Of a DNA stretch of 64,000 nt, positions 15,101-24,675 are shown piece after piece. The notes beneath the pieces were generated by a model. That model was not told where the DNA came from, did no database searches, and saw only the letters and a list, made by a program, of their open reading frames with translations. This stretch comes from Chrysoperla carnea (taxonomy: Eukaryota > Arthropoda > Insecta > Neuroptera > Chrysopidae). How positions within the stretch are numbered: the first letter of the stretch is position 1; the number at the start of each line of letters is the position of its first letter. The translations under genes were made by a program, and so were the position numbers. The stretch spans positions 103,038,368 to 103,102,367 of the forward strand of contig NC_058337.1 of the NCBI RefSeq assembly GCF_905475395.1, given 5' to 3'.

Positions 15101-18100
15101 TGGGACACAGGGACGTTCCAGGAAATTTTGCGAGCTGCAAGCTGCTCCTTAAAGAGGATATCTTAAAAAAGGTCAATCTTAGATGGAGGGAGGAACTTAG
15201 TTGTGGTACTACAAGACAGATATATTCTGAGTAAAATCGTTCCGAAGATCTTATATCGCTTCCAAAAGCCTCTATTAGCAAAACTGTTACGGCGATTACA
15301 GGACACTGGTTAGGCGGCAGGCACGCTGAACGTTTGGGCCTGACAGTGTTTCACGACTATTACAGGAGCTGTTACAGTGGAGAGGAGGAAAAAACTATGT
15401 CTACTCTTCTCTGTTACTGTCCAGCTTTTGAGGAGATGGCAACTCACTTGAGTCAGCCTTTCTTTGACGACCTCTCCGACTTTAAGTCCGTTGACGTTAA
15501 ATAACTCTTACTGTTCTTAAACACCTCCAAATGGTTCATGGAGGGTGGCGGAGATGGGCTAACCTTTTTTCAGTATTTATGGACCCTTTGGTTTAAGTGT
15601 GTATCACCCCAGAATAGCTACTCTAACCTAATCAACCCTAACCTTCAAATTTCTAAGGAAAAACTTGTGCAAAATTATAAATCGGTAAATACGGAGTTCA
15701 CGTCAGCACCATATTAAGAAACTGCATTGCTCATTCAAAATGTTCAATTGAATACCCAATTAACTGAACTACCGCGTCTACCAGCCTCCACTGGAAAAAT
15801 ACTGAGCATAGACAATGAAAAAAGAAACTATAAAAAAAAATGTATGACACTAATATGGGAAAAAACCTGTCGTGTGTATAAAGTGTATAAAGGGTTCATA
15901 AATGAATAAATAATAAGATGCTGTAAGTAAGCACTTGAAAGAGTACTTAGCTTTAAGTAAGAGTATATAATTACAATAAATTTGTAAACATTATTAAATT
16001 AACTTATTATATTATCTAACTTCTTAACACAATATAAAAATAAATAAAATACGTCACACAGCAGCTGCGTAAACTAAGCGAATTTCCTCTTCAGACTTAT
16101 TAGATAGTATAGCTTTGGCAAGGGTTGCATAGCTTGCTTGGCTTTAAGCAAAGAGTTATAAGATAGAGGAGAAGGTTACGTATACAGGCACAAATGCCAT
16201 CTGGTATTTCTGTTACTAAATACCACTGTACTGGGTATTTTTTTACTGTACTGGGTACCTTTAACCCCGAGGTCCATAGATCGAAACTACACTCTGACTG
16301 GACACAATCACTAGAGGCGTTGAAACTCGTATACTCTTTTTTAACATTACCAGTAAGGGTAGCCTTCTCCTCTATGGCGTTTTGTCGGGGTTTCCGTGAA
16401 ATATTTCCGGTGTTCTCAAGGAGGGTTTTCTCAGAATATTATCGGTATTTTAGCGGAATATTTATCAAGTTATTTCGTGAAGTCTACACAAATTTTGTGC
16501 TACTTTATTGTGGATTTGCATCAGTTTTTTGTCAAATATAGTTTATATACTGTTTACCGAAAATGTATAAAGAAATAAAATGATTTAGAAAACCCCATAA
16601 GAACAACGGTCATACTAATACTCCGTTGGAGCACCAGCAATACTCTGTTTATACTTCGTTAGAACACCAGCAATGCTCTGTTCATATTCCGTGAGAACCG
16701 ACAATACTCCCTGAGAAAACTGTCAACACTTTGTTTATACTCCGTGGGAACCCTGACAGTACTCCACGGAAACCTCGAGAAAAGGTCGTAGGATTCTTGT
16801 GTCGCAATTGCATTTAAAATTCAGCTTTCCCACCGCTAAAACATTGCTTAAACTAAATCGATACCACAAAGTTTAAAGTAAGTCTTTTAGGAGGTTCGGC
16901 AATGGTGTTTAAACCGCAATGGAAATTCTATTATTGGTACAAAAACAGTAGCTTTCCTTTCCTTAAAGAAGAAATTCACTAATAGAGAGAAGTAGTTAAC
17001 CTTGATGTTAGTTTATTTATTATTAAACAAAATATGCAGATATATTAAAATTATATATTTTCCTTATCTGCATATTTGTTGCATATTGTAATCATTAATA
17101 AAATAGAATTATTGTTATACATTAATTATTATTATAGATAATCATAATTATTATTAATTATATTTTTATCTCATATATGAACTCATTATATTTTTATAAA
17201 GAATATCTTTATTCTTTATAAAAAAGAAGTTAAATGTTATATAGCGTTAACCAATAATTAAATATAATCAATTAAATTTCTCTTAAAATCAATAAAGTCT
17301 CTTTTTTTTATAAATAATTAACCGCTTTCTAATGTCACCTAAATTGAATATTTTTTACATCACGAATTGTGAGAATCTCCTTTTTTGAAGTCGGTATGAA
17401 ATTGATAAAAATCGGCAGAATGGCAGTGGGAGAATAACCTTTAATTTTATAAAAAGTATCCATATACAGGGTGTCAATTAATTGTGGAACTACTGTAAAA
17501 AATTTTAAGGTGTTATTAAATTAACGACAATATGTACAATGTTGACCACATTGTAATCGAAATACGTATTTATTTTAGATTGATTTAAAAACGAAAAAAT
17601 GGAACACCAAAAACGCTTTGAGATCGATTTTTTCGGACAAGACAGATCGAGATGCGGTTTTTTTTTTTGCATTCGACTCAGGAAGTCAATCATAAAATTT
17701 TTTACCTATTTTGATTCTATACACCCGTTGAGGTTTCAGCTCGATATCTCTTTTCGATTTTGAGCAATCATAGTAAGACACAGGCAGATGGATTTTTAGA
17801 GTAATTAATCTAGCCGTTACTCAATTAGAAATCTTGTTTTAAAATAGTAAAAGTAAAATCTTGATTAAAATTTAAAATTCAACAGCGTTTTGAACTTAAA
17901 TTTAGGGTTCAGTACCGAAATTAAAATTGAATAGGTATTTGAAATTTGAATGGTACAAAACATCTAAATATTTCAGAAGTCAATGTGCTAATTTTTTATT
18001 TTACCCCCTGAAAGGGGTAATTTCGAAAATTCTTCCAAAAATCTATTTTTACGTTTAGTCATTACGCTAAAGTGATATCAATTGTATGTTTATAGACTAT

Positions 18101-19068
18101 GTTTAAACCAGCGAATTAATGGAAATTGGCCGGTATAAATTAAGGCTGGTTCACTTTGAAAAATGTTACGCTTATGGGCATCTATCACGTAATAAACAGA
18201 ATAAGGTGGCAGTAATATTTCAATAAAATTCATCCAAATTTTAAGCCCACTAATAGTATTTTTTTATGTATAAGTATTGATTTAGATTAAACTACCCTTT
18301 CTATTATTCGCCCACTTGAACTACGGATTTGGTATTTTGATCAGACCTTGCCCACGCAATGCAATATTATTAAGTAACTTTAAATTGTGTAATATTACAC
18401 AGTCTTGTATATAGATTTCAGATAAACAAAAGCAATGACACCCTTGACAAAGTACCCATCATCGTATAAATAAAATTTGCATCATGAAACCGTGAAATCA
18501 TTGTGGCATGAAATACAAAAATTTGTCATTGAATTACTGCTATAATAAAACAAACAATAGTGAATAGAAAACACGATGCCCATATATCCGTCTATAATTA
18601 TATGAATTTATACATTGTTAATCAAAACTAATTTAAATAAATAAAAACTAATATACTCATCAAATATTTAATTTAATATAATCTACACCTATCAATGTCC
18701 TATTTTTTTAAGCAATTAGAAAGTAGTTGACTTAAAAAGTAAGGTTATATTTATAATATTATTTATTTATAAAAATCATAATATATTAATATTTTATACA
18801 AAAATTAATAAATATTAATTTTTAATTAATTGAACTATATTTTTTTTGATTATTAATATAAAAATATAAGCACCCATAATTATTAATAAATGTGTGGGTG
18901 TGTGTAACAATGATATCTGAATTAGATTTAATTAATAAAATTAAAAATATTTAAGTAATTCGAACTTACATGAACCGCACTCTCTCTAACAACTTGGGAT
19001 ACAGTTTCACGTACTTGGGCAGCCATCCCAGGCTTACCCAAACCTCGAGTAAATTTTCTTTCACTCAT
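661..19068 (-). CDS. Zir: Zizimin-type DOCK guanine nucleotide exchange factor (DOCK9/10/11, DOCK-D); C-terminus off window
   Basis: This entry spans the whole coding part seen here; exons are listed separately. DOCK-D proteins activate Cdc42/Rac through a DHR-2 domain and bind phosphoinositides through DHR-1 and a PH domain, acting at the cell cortex. The nine exons join in one frame to 6,626 coding bases (2,208 codons plus two bases). In order: the zizimin N-terminus (FTRGLGKPG, residues 5-13); a PH domain at about residues 165-280, diagnostic of the D subfamily; DHR-1 at about 670-845; the conserved middle with DLLAKHEFDDRYQSKGQ and DLLICVLFILKYI; and DHR-2 from about residue 1800. Asn- and Ser-rich inserts (for example near residues 1400-1430) are longer than I expect for vertebrate members. 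The last exon seen ends in DHR-2 at VDELKDIF with a split codon, so the C-terminal part (probably under 100 residues by family comparison) lies beyond position 1. The fly symbol Zir is given by subfamily. Confidence 0.95.
4006..4455 (-). CDS. Zir: Zir exon 8
   Basis: Acceptor TTTTAG upstream of 4455, donor CAGA|GTAAGT at 4005. It encodes LRDLLAKHEFDDRYQSKGQ, highly conserved in DOCK-D proteins, followed by a Thr/Asn/Ser-rich insert and HHLRDSQYFAAIAGQ. Confidence 0.95.
4990..5630 (-). mobile_element. Non-LTR retrotransposon 3' fragment (RNase H end), copy 1
   Basis: It lies in the Zir intron between exons 7 and 8. Read on the minus strand it encodes VWVPGHRDI and EELAGNGT, the last motif of the RNase H domain in Jockey/R1/I-type non-LTR elements, followed by a broken version of the downstream region. 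The 3' end (low coordinate) has a short TTAGG-like tail (AGTTAGGTTAG at about 4988-4998). Frames are broken, so it is inactive. Related copies are at about 12979-13296 and 15030-15645. Confidence 0.8.
5793..6117 (-). CDS. Zir: Zir exon 7
   Basis: Acceptor TTTATAG upstream of 6117. It encodes KCLSFMDRGQVFKLINLYI and SNEYCKHHYLVG, clear matches to the DOCK-D FMDRGFVFKLI and CKHHFLVG motifs. Donor TTG|GTAAGT at 5792 splits a Gly codon. Confidence 0.95.
6627..6773 (-). CDS. Zir: Zir exon 6
   Basis: A 147-base, phase 0 exon. The acceptor TTTTTAG directly precedes an in-frame ATG, which is an internal Met and not a start. It encodes RFSKEYIEKIETLLQVLVPY and NTSLAIFLK, matching the DOCK RFS...SLAVFIK segment. 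Donor AAA|GTAAGT at 6626. Confidence 0.94.
7276..7949 (-). CDS. Zir: Zir exon 5 (post-DHR-1 helical region)
   Basis: Acceptor GTTGCAG upstream of 7949, donor AAA|GTGAGT at 7275. The open frame extends well upstream of the internal Met at 7530: it starts GNAGPDITWID, runs through TIDQHLYNLF and LKALHAIQL, and ends YVF...FLTINKFMKHSSFFF and KSMAQYLLTTGRIK. All are conserved DOCK-D stretches. Confidence 0.93.
7950..8634 (-). other. Zir intron 4 sequence up to the first repeat
   Basis: Apart from the repeat at 8290-8545 nothing recognisable is seen. The stretch after the exon 5 acceptor is plain AT-rich intron. Confidence 0.6.
8290..8545. repeat. Dispersed non-coding repeat related to 12040-12300 and 39535-39960
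   Basis: These three stretches share, in the same order, AAT(C)CAATTTTTGTATTTTT, an AAATTACCTTAT block, a GTTTTATC/TTAAAATTG block, and AAACT(C/G)GGT with GATCCAAAAA. They are diverged copies of one element with no open frame. The copy at 39.5-40.1 kb is the most complete. Confidence 0.6.
8635..8850. repeat. Dispersed repeat (GGTTCCGTACC-type family), copy 1
   Basis: It lies in the intron between Zir exons 4 and 5. It shares order and wording with 14363-14740: CCGAACCAAAA, TTGTAAGTTTGA, a GATAAA/GAATAAA plus CGATTTTGAT block, AGCTATATTT, then a GGTTC(C)GTACC(C)GAAA block and TTGTCGGAG. No coding sequence is seen. The family is not classified. Confidence 0.65.
8947..10774 (-). CDS. Zir: Zir exon 4 (end of PH domain, linker, DHR-1)
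   Basis: Acceptor TTACAG upstream of 10774, donor TTAG|GTAATT at 8946. The first 40 codons finish the PH domain (FCFELRM, YSLAADNEIEYKDWI). A Ser/Thr-rich linker follows, then DHR-1 beginning near NNLYVYPQQLLFD and including IGYAWIPLLCKGKL and VATHLPSGYLSIQPLG. The exon ends with one base of a split Gly codon completed by exon 5. Confidence 0.95.
10775..11383 (-). other. Zir intron 3, no feature seen
   Basis: This 609-base intron splits the PH domain. No repeat or frame of interest was recognised on either strand. Confidence 0.7.
11384..11693 (-). CDS. Zir: Zir exon 3 (first half of PH domain)
   Basis: Acceptor TTCATAG upstream of 11693, donor ACA|GTAAGT at 11383. It encodes ITKQGYLMKGPD, then KSFKKRYCYLRQE and a VTIVMDFCTEV strand, the first part of a PH domain. 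The PH domain is interrupted by an intron before exon 4. Confidence 0.94.
12040..12300. repeat. Dispersed non-coding repeat, second copy
   Basis: It lies in Zir intron 2, same family as 8290-8545: ATATCTCAAGAACTG, AATCCAATTTTTTTATTTTT, AAATTACCTTATG, GCCGGATTTTAATAAAACTC. No coding capacity. Confidence 0.55.
12404..12693 (-). CDS. Zir: Zir exon 2 (residues 34-130)
   Basis: Acceptor TTTACAG just upstream of 12693 and donor AA|GTAAGT at 12403. It encodes IEPIDFENY, LLYPSDDVSQ and NWNLIHYKY, the conserved stretch between the DOCK-D N-terminus and the PH domain. The phase (ends with two bases) fits exon 3. Confidence 0.93.
12979..13296 (-). mobile_element. Non-LTR retrotransposon 3' fragment, copy 2, with TTAGG tail
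   Basis: It lies in Zir intron 1 and is collinear with 4990-5300. Its 3' terminus on the minus strand runs into about three perfect TTAGG units (about 12978-12996 on the plus strand). The end of the frame, where EEE and a CPAF-like zinc-knuckle-like segment is expected, is broken. Confidence 0.8.
13707..13768. repeat. Two-copy 31-bp tandem repeat
   Basis: GAATTCTTTAAATATTCTGC recurs 31 bases later with one change, followed both times by ATATACT. A minor local duplication in Zir intron 1. Confidence 0.7.
14363..14740. repeat. Dispersed repeat (GGTTCCGTACC-type family), copy 2
   Basis: It lies in Zir intron 1 and has the same blocks as 8635-8850. Part of the unit (ATTTAATGGA through the GTACCCGAAA block) occurs twice inside it, at about 14495-14560 and 14630-14700, so it may be a partial dimer. 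No coding sequence is seen. Confidence 0.6.
15030..15645 (+). mobile_element. Non-LTR retrotransposon 3' fragment, copy 3 (plus strand)
   Basis: It lies in Zir intron 1, opposite in orientation to the other two. Read on the plus strand it gives LRWREELSCGTTRQIY, then ITGHWLGGRHAERLGL and LLCYCPAFEEMATH, the typical C-terminal region after RNase H in non-LTR elements, with at least one stop and frame breaks. It ends in CTCTAACCTAA and CCCTAACC, the complement of a TTAGG-like tail. Confidence 0.8.
16150..16400 (+). repeat. SINE-like element with decayed tRNA-Met-like part, copy 1
   Basis: It matches the minus-strand element at 47770-48065 in order: CGTATA(C/T)AGGCAC, ATGC(C/T)ATCTGGTATTT, a tRNA-like part ending GATCGAAACTAC and CTCTG (about 16235-16298), then TTGAAACTCGTATACTC and TTTTTTAACATT. 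The anticodon loop here no longer carries CAT. Non-coding. Confidence 0.65.
16618..16770. repeat. Degenerate tandem repeat, 33-bp unit
   Basis: Units beginning ATACTCCGTTGGAGCACC, ATACTTCGTTAGAACACC, ATATTCCGTGAGAACC and ATACTCCGTGGGAACC follow one another; the first two are 33 bases each, the third is longer. It lies in Zir intron 1. Confidence 0.65.
16771..18969. other. Zir intron 1, proximal part: nothing recognised
   Basis: AT-rich intron. A stretch near 17465 (ACAGGGTGTCAATTAATTG) resembles generic insect transposon-end wording but has no partner here, so it is not called. Confidence 0.5.
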
Positions 19069-19080
19069 TTTATTATCCAG
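18970..19080 (-). CDS. Zir: Zir exon 1 (start codon, residues 1-33)
   Basis: The ATG is at 19068-19066 and opens MSERKFTRGLGKPGMAAQ, the conserved start of zizimin proteins, so the start choice is strong. Coding part 18970-19068; 19069-19080 is 5' UTR following an acceptor-like TTTTTAG at 19081-19087, which implies an untranslated exon further upstream that I could not place. The donor is CAT|GTAAGT at 18969. Confidence 0.92.
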
Positions 19081-21296
19081 CTAAAAATGTTTACAATAAT
19101 TAAATTAAAAAACATGTGAATGTTTTCTGATTCTTAAAAGAATCATTTGTTTTACACATTTTAAAAACACAAAATTAAATTAACACAAATATATAAATGT
19201 ATTTAACACTAATTAAAAACTAATGTAAAAACATTTTTTAGGTATAGTTTGATAGATCAACTACAAAAAATATCTAATTTGTAATTGTTTACAAATATTA
19301 TCTTGTAGACTGATTGAGCCAAACACAAACTAAACTCTAACTGGGTGGTTTTCTATTTCTATCAATTGTATCACTAACATATAAAACTACATATGAAAAT
19401 GCTATCAGTCTATCAAATTCTTTTCTATTTTAATAATACGGTAGCATTACTAATTCTTATCGTAATTACGTTTATTAAAAAAACAATTATTTGCCAAATT
19501 AAATATAATATTGTTAAGAGTATGTATAAAAATTATGATTATATAAAATATTAAATATTATAAAATATTATTTATTTTAATATTTTTAATACAACTTTCA
19601 ATGAAAGATGTCACTATCTGTTTACACTTGTTACATTAAAAATATCCCTAAACACAAACATTTGTGTTTGTGGTTCAATTGAAATCTTAAATATAAACTA
19701 GACAATTTTTGTATATTAATTTATTTTTAAATATTTTAATTGGTAAGAATAAACGTTTAAAAGGAATTTATTATTTATCGATAATGTGCATATTATTTAA
19801 ATAAAAAAATACTTAAAATGTTTCAATAAATTTAAGATATCTTTATTAATTGCGTGTATTATATTAATAAATATACAGAGTGGACTTTAAAAATCGTATG
19901 TACAGGACCGGAGAACGCCTCCTGAAACTTTCCTGGTCCTTTGGCTTGTCTCTCTCCTAATTTTGAAACAGGATGCATTTTTATTGATTTAGATGAAAAC
20001 GAAAAAACACTTTTTATGTGATTAGAATAAAAAACTTTTAATAATGTAGTTCATAGGCAAATCTTTCTAAGCATCGGCCACTCATATAATATTTCAGTCG
20101 TTATCTTGAATATACAATTCGAATACGTTTTCTAGAAGACGAAGCTAAAATGTCAATGAAATAAAACTGGAATTAGGAGTATAATTTTTCGGTATCCTGT
20201 TTAGTTTGCTAGATAATGAAGCCTGAAGATGGAAAGTATTTACTATTATGGTTGCAGAAAAGTCCTTTTAGAAATTTTCAAATCTCAGTAGAAACCCAAT
20301 ATCCAACTTTGAGTCATATTGGGTTAACTTTTTTGGATAGTTAATCATAGATGAGTTTTTTAACATTAATAATAATTATCTAATTCCATGTCCATTCGCA
20401 TTTAATTAGGTAGCATAACAGGTCGTAATCGCCATAATTTTTATATAACGCTGTTATTTCTAGAAAATTTATATTATAATTATTATTTATACACATCCCT
20501 GGTTCATGACCTCTTAATAATATTTCTAAATACGCGCTTGCTTTAAATATTAAATATAAATGATTTAAGATTTTAAATTTTAATACTATTTTCGTGACCA
20601 CTTTATACATCTGAACATAATACAATATGACATGGTACACACGAAAAACAAGGATTGTTAAATTTATTTTTGGATAAACGCAATTAAAATTTTGAGTCTT
20701 TTAATATTTAGAAACTTTGAAACTGTGATTCGAACATAATATGAAAATCAAATGCCTATAATGCGTTTATGTATGTTTTTGCCCTTAAAGATTTTCAGCG
20801 AATCGAATTGCAGAAAAGAGAGATTTAGAAGGAGTAAGAAACATCTTTTGGAATTTCTTAATTTTTTGGAAACATCTTTTGGAGTTTTAAGAAGGAACAA
20901 AAATTTTAAAAATAAAAAATTTATCATTTCAGCAATGCTTTATTAAAATAAAATATCAATATAATATTATTAAAATAAAAAAATTATCATAAGCAAAGTG
21001 AGGCCAAAGTTCTTCATGAACTGTATAGCCAAGGATTTATCTCTACCAAAGCAAATTTAATAAAAATAATATTTGCAAGGATATTAGTATTCTAAAACAC
21101 AAAATTTGAAATTCATAAGCTGAATAATTCTATTAGCTCTAAAAATTGTAAAATATTGGTCGACCAAAATTCAGAAGAGATTAATTTTTATTGGTATAGG
21201 ACAATGAAATCATTTCTCTAAATTAGATTCTGTATTTTAAAAAATTATTTACTAAATGTTTTCAAAAAAAAATTTTCAAAAATCTCTCAAAAACAG

Positions 21297-21671
21297 TACT
21301 AATATAGTACAGTTAAAGATTACAAATAAAGGAAAACGCATTTTACTAAAACCTCATGGAATGTGTTTCTTAGGTATCAATTATCATTATAAACGCATGA
21401 GTTAATGGCGCAAATGTTAATATTTGTTAATAAACAAAAAATTGTTAATCCAATGAAACGGTTAATATTAAAGTTGACTTACAAAACTCATAAATAGGCA
21501 ACTTGAATGACATATACCTTATACATGTATAACAGTTTTCGATTATTTGACAAACACTTAACATTTACGTCAAACAAGTTGCCTAGCATGAGGTTTTACC
21601 AAAATGCGAACGGCTTCTTTCATTTTCCTTTATTAGCCAATTTTTGTGACATCTTTTACTGTACTAATATG
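21297..21671. mobile_element. MITE-like element with long imperfect terminal inverted repeats
   Basis: The left arm (about 21297-21358) has ACTAATATAGTACAG, AATAAAGGAAAA, CGCATTTTACTAAAACCTCA. The right arm (about 21587-21671) carries the complements in reverse: TGAGGTTTTACCAAAATGCG, TTTTCCTTTATT, CTGTACTAATAT. Inner arms continue (GGCAACTTG at about 21498 against CAAGTTGCC at about 21574). About 375 bp, no coding capacity, consistent with a non-autonomous DNA transposon. Confidence 0.75.
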
Positions 21672-22489
21672 TGAATTATCTATCACTAACGATATGAGAG
21701 CCATTGAGAAACACGCAAATATGTATGACCAAACGTAAAAATATATGACATTCATGTTTTTTCTTGTTACCCTCTAAATATAACATTAAGATATAAGTGT
21801 TAAATATAATATAAATAACACATATTATCTATTTTTACATATAAAAGTTTTAAAAATAAATATTTTGTGTTAAAATTTGTAAATATTTATATCTGAACTT
21901 GTTTTTATTATTTGATAGAAAAAGATAAATTGTATAATAGAATTATTGCCAAATTAAAGCGTGTGTCGCATGTAGGCATATTCGTTTATATGTTATTTTT
22001 TAATTTGTTCAAAATTTTTTTTCTACTACTTTAAAAATTTTTTTTTGGCATTAATTTTATTTATTTATTTCTAACTACAATTACTTTCATAGTTGATTAG
22101 TTTTAAAAAAATAGTAAGTTTATTTAGTTTGTTATTTTTATTTATTTGTTAAAAAAAATAAATATTATTATAATTGTTGTTTTATCATTTATATTATTTG
22201 ATTGTTATTACAGGTAATTGTAGTTTATTTATTTATTTTAAATAAAATTTATCAAAGTTCATGTTGTTTACAATAATATTCAATTTGAATTGTTCGTTTT
22301 ATTATATAAAGTTTAAACGCCGAAACCTTCAATTTGATAAATTTAATTGAAAATATATTTAAAATAATTTTAAGTTGAAACTTAATTGTGTTTTTGGAAT
22401 GATAATATAGCTAATATTTTTTTAAGTAATATTTATTAATAACTTAATATATTTAATATTTTTTTATTTATTAATATATAATACCGTCA

Positions 22490-22890
22490 CTATCATTCAA
22501 AACTATTAAACGCACAGTGACCTACACCATTATCCAGGTACAGTGCGTATACAAAAAAACATCGAATATACGAATTGGTACCGTGTGTAACTAAAGTAAC
22601 GACAAAGTGGCTAAAATTCGGAATATAGTGCAGTATGTGCGGCAGAAAATAGTTCGAAACTTTGCGAAAAAACACAGTTTTATTGCGAAAAAATCGCCAT
22701 TTATTTTCTCGCAGCTTGTATGACTCGCAGGAAATCCGTTCTTAATGGTATCTTTTTATAAAAAAATTTCGTCGCAAAATAATATAAAATTACCCGACAA
22801 TTTGCGAAAATTACAAAATTAGTGCTTCGGAAAAGCTAGGCGCGATCGGAAACGAAAGCATCGCAGTATAACCTACGACAATTTAAAAAA
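22490..22890. promoter_or_regulatory. CpG-rich patch, candidate promoter or untranslated exon
   Basis: CG dinucleotides are visibly denser here (roughly 25 in 400 bases by eye) than in the flanking AT-rich DNA, with repeated GCGAAAA and a GGCGCGATCGG segment near 22840. It sits between the divergent Zir and PPM1L-like genes. The promoter role is inference; no TATA or initiator was assigned. Confidence 0.35.
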
Positions 22891-24245
22891 AATGATTTTC
22901 TTCATTAAGAGTTGCCCTAAAATTTCGTAGATGCATGATGTAACCGTGAAAACGCAATGAAAAACGGGAATTTATTTATATTTTCTTAAAAACTACTATT
23001 TTTCTCTTAATTATCCCATTAAAAATCCAGACGAATTAATTTTTATTAATTTTAAATTTCTTTGTCTGTACTAAGATTGAGCTAAGGAATATAATGTCTT
23101 AGATGTAATTTATAACAAGACTCTACGTGCTCTCTATAAAAAAAGGTAAAATTACTCTGGTAAATTTAACAAATTTTCGCCGACAAGTAGCTTAAAAAAT
23201 AATTATACAAACGTAATTAAAGTTGGCATACACAATATTCTTTTAACATTTAAGCGACAGGCCTCATGAAGTGTTTTTTACTATTCGAAAAACAAAATTA
23301 ATTTATTTAGAATTTTTTTTGTCCGAAAAGTTCTTCGCCTGCAACTCCGCTTCATGTTTTTTGAATTTTTATTTATTTTATATTAATTTTTAATTTTTGA
23401 ATTATTTATCCCTAAAAGTGCTAAATTGGCTAAATTTGCCGAGATAATTTTAGCTTTTTAATGGAAATGTAGAAGCTACTAGTTTTTGATAGCCACCAAT
23501 ATTTTTGCTTGTCTTATTAGATGGCGAACAAAATTGCAAAAAATCGAAAAATTTACTAATTTTTCATTTAATTTAATCAATTCTATTAATTTAATCTGGT
23601 AGAATATTATATTCTATTCATCGCGAAAATCGATTTATAAAATTATTTCTCAGAAAATTCTTTTTATTTTAACCAGGAAGTTTATGATTTGACTTATTAG
23701 GGTGAAAATCAACACCTTTTTAATAATCAATGTATTAATCAATGTATATATCACATTCGTCTGTATTGAACAATATAATTTTTTCCTAAATAAATCAACT
23801 CGAATTCAAATGAATTATGTTGGGTTGACTCTTATTTACTACATAAAGTAGAACAATTAATTTAGCAATGTTTAATATTTAAAAATAGAAGAGTGAAGTT
23901 TTATTCAAAACAAATTTTGAATGTCTAATCGTTATTATTTGCTTATCTCCTCAATTTACACGCTACTGTATAAATTTGGCAAGTAACACTAAATGTCTAG
24001 ATTAATTTATATAGTTCTATGAAATATTGTGCAGTGTAATGTGTGTGGAATATCTACTTAATACTAAGTCCAAAACAAGTGTATCTTAGTTAATAAAATC
24101 TTCAAAGAAAATAAATATTATTGAATAATTGAAATAAAAATAATTTATTATATGTTAATAATAAAAAAGATCAAAGTTTTATATTGGTGGTGTTGATATA
24201 GTTAAGTTGGTTGGGTTAGGTTACGAGATCGTTGTTCGTATTAGT

Positions 24246-24675
24246 ATGGAAGATGAATTAGAAGATCGTGTATTATATCAAACATATCTATCATACATGA
24301 AATTAATATCAAAAATAGGTGGTGGGATCAATTTAAATACACAAATTGGTCCCATCAATTATGGTTTACATATATTTCGACATTATATTCTAAAACCAGA
24401 AATGTTAGCATTAGCGGGTGTTGTATTTTTGGTAATTATGTATTTACAGTTGGTTGATGCTTGGAGTCGTACATTATTAGGACGATTACAATTATCATTC
24501 ACCAAAGTATCAATGACTAAAGGGAAGAAGCTGCAATTTTTTAGCGGTTCAAATATTGATGGACAAAAACAAAGTTGGCAATTGGATACTGGTAATATCG
24601 CTGCATATGCAGTACAGGGACACCGTCCACGTATGGAAGATCGTTTCGTTGTTGTTGACAATATTAAAGACACAG
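24246..24675 (+). CDS. Ppm1l: Ppm1l exon 1 (membrane anchor, MEDRF)
   Basis: ATG at 24246; donor ACAG|GTAAAT at 24676. It encodes the N-terminal anchor and AVQGHRPRMEDRFVVVDN. The last base is the first base of a Gly codon completed by exon 2. The open frame beyond 24675 is intron. Confidence 0.95.

Larger units (their letters stand above)
19081..24245. other. Divergent intergenic region between Zir and the PPM1L-like gene
   Basis: About 5.2 kb separating two start codons that face away from each other. It should hold both promoters and any untranslated first exons. It contains a MITE-like hairpin at 21297-21671 and a CpG-rich patch at about 22490-22890, and is otherwise very AT-rich. No supported coding sequence. 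Confidence 0.7.

Noticed and set aside
16194-16541. 115-codon plus-strand frame in Zir intron 1
   Set aside because: It runs through the SINE-like repeat; the shared LVYSFLT wording with 47622-47831 comes from repeat DNA, not a protein.
20380-20640. Minus-strand frame of 86 codons with a vaguely ankyrin-like LEILLRGHEPG stretch
   Set aside because: Only one loose match; no second repeat, no splice sites that extend it. Not supported as a gene.
24200-24240. GGTTGGGTTAGGTTACG near the PPM1L start as a telomere-type repeat
   Set aside because: Only one perfect TTAGG unit lies here, without an array or a retrotransposon end.
24207-24245. Upstream TTG-initiated extension of the PPM1L-like protein
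   Set aside because: An ATG at 24246 is in frame, and nuclear genes rarely start at TTG. The segment is probably 5' UTR.
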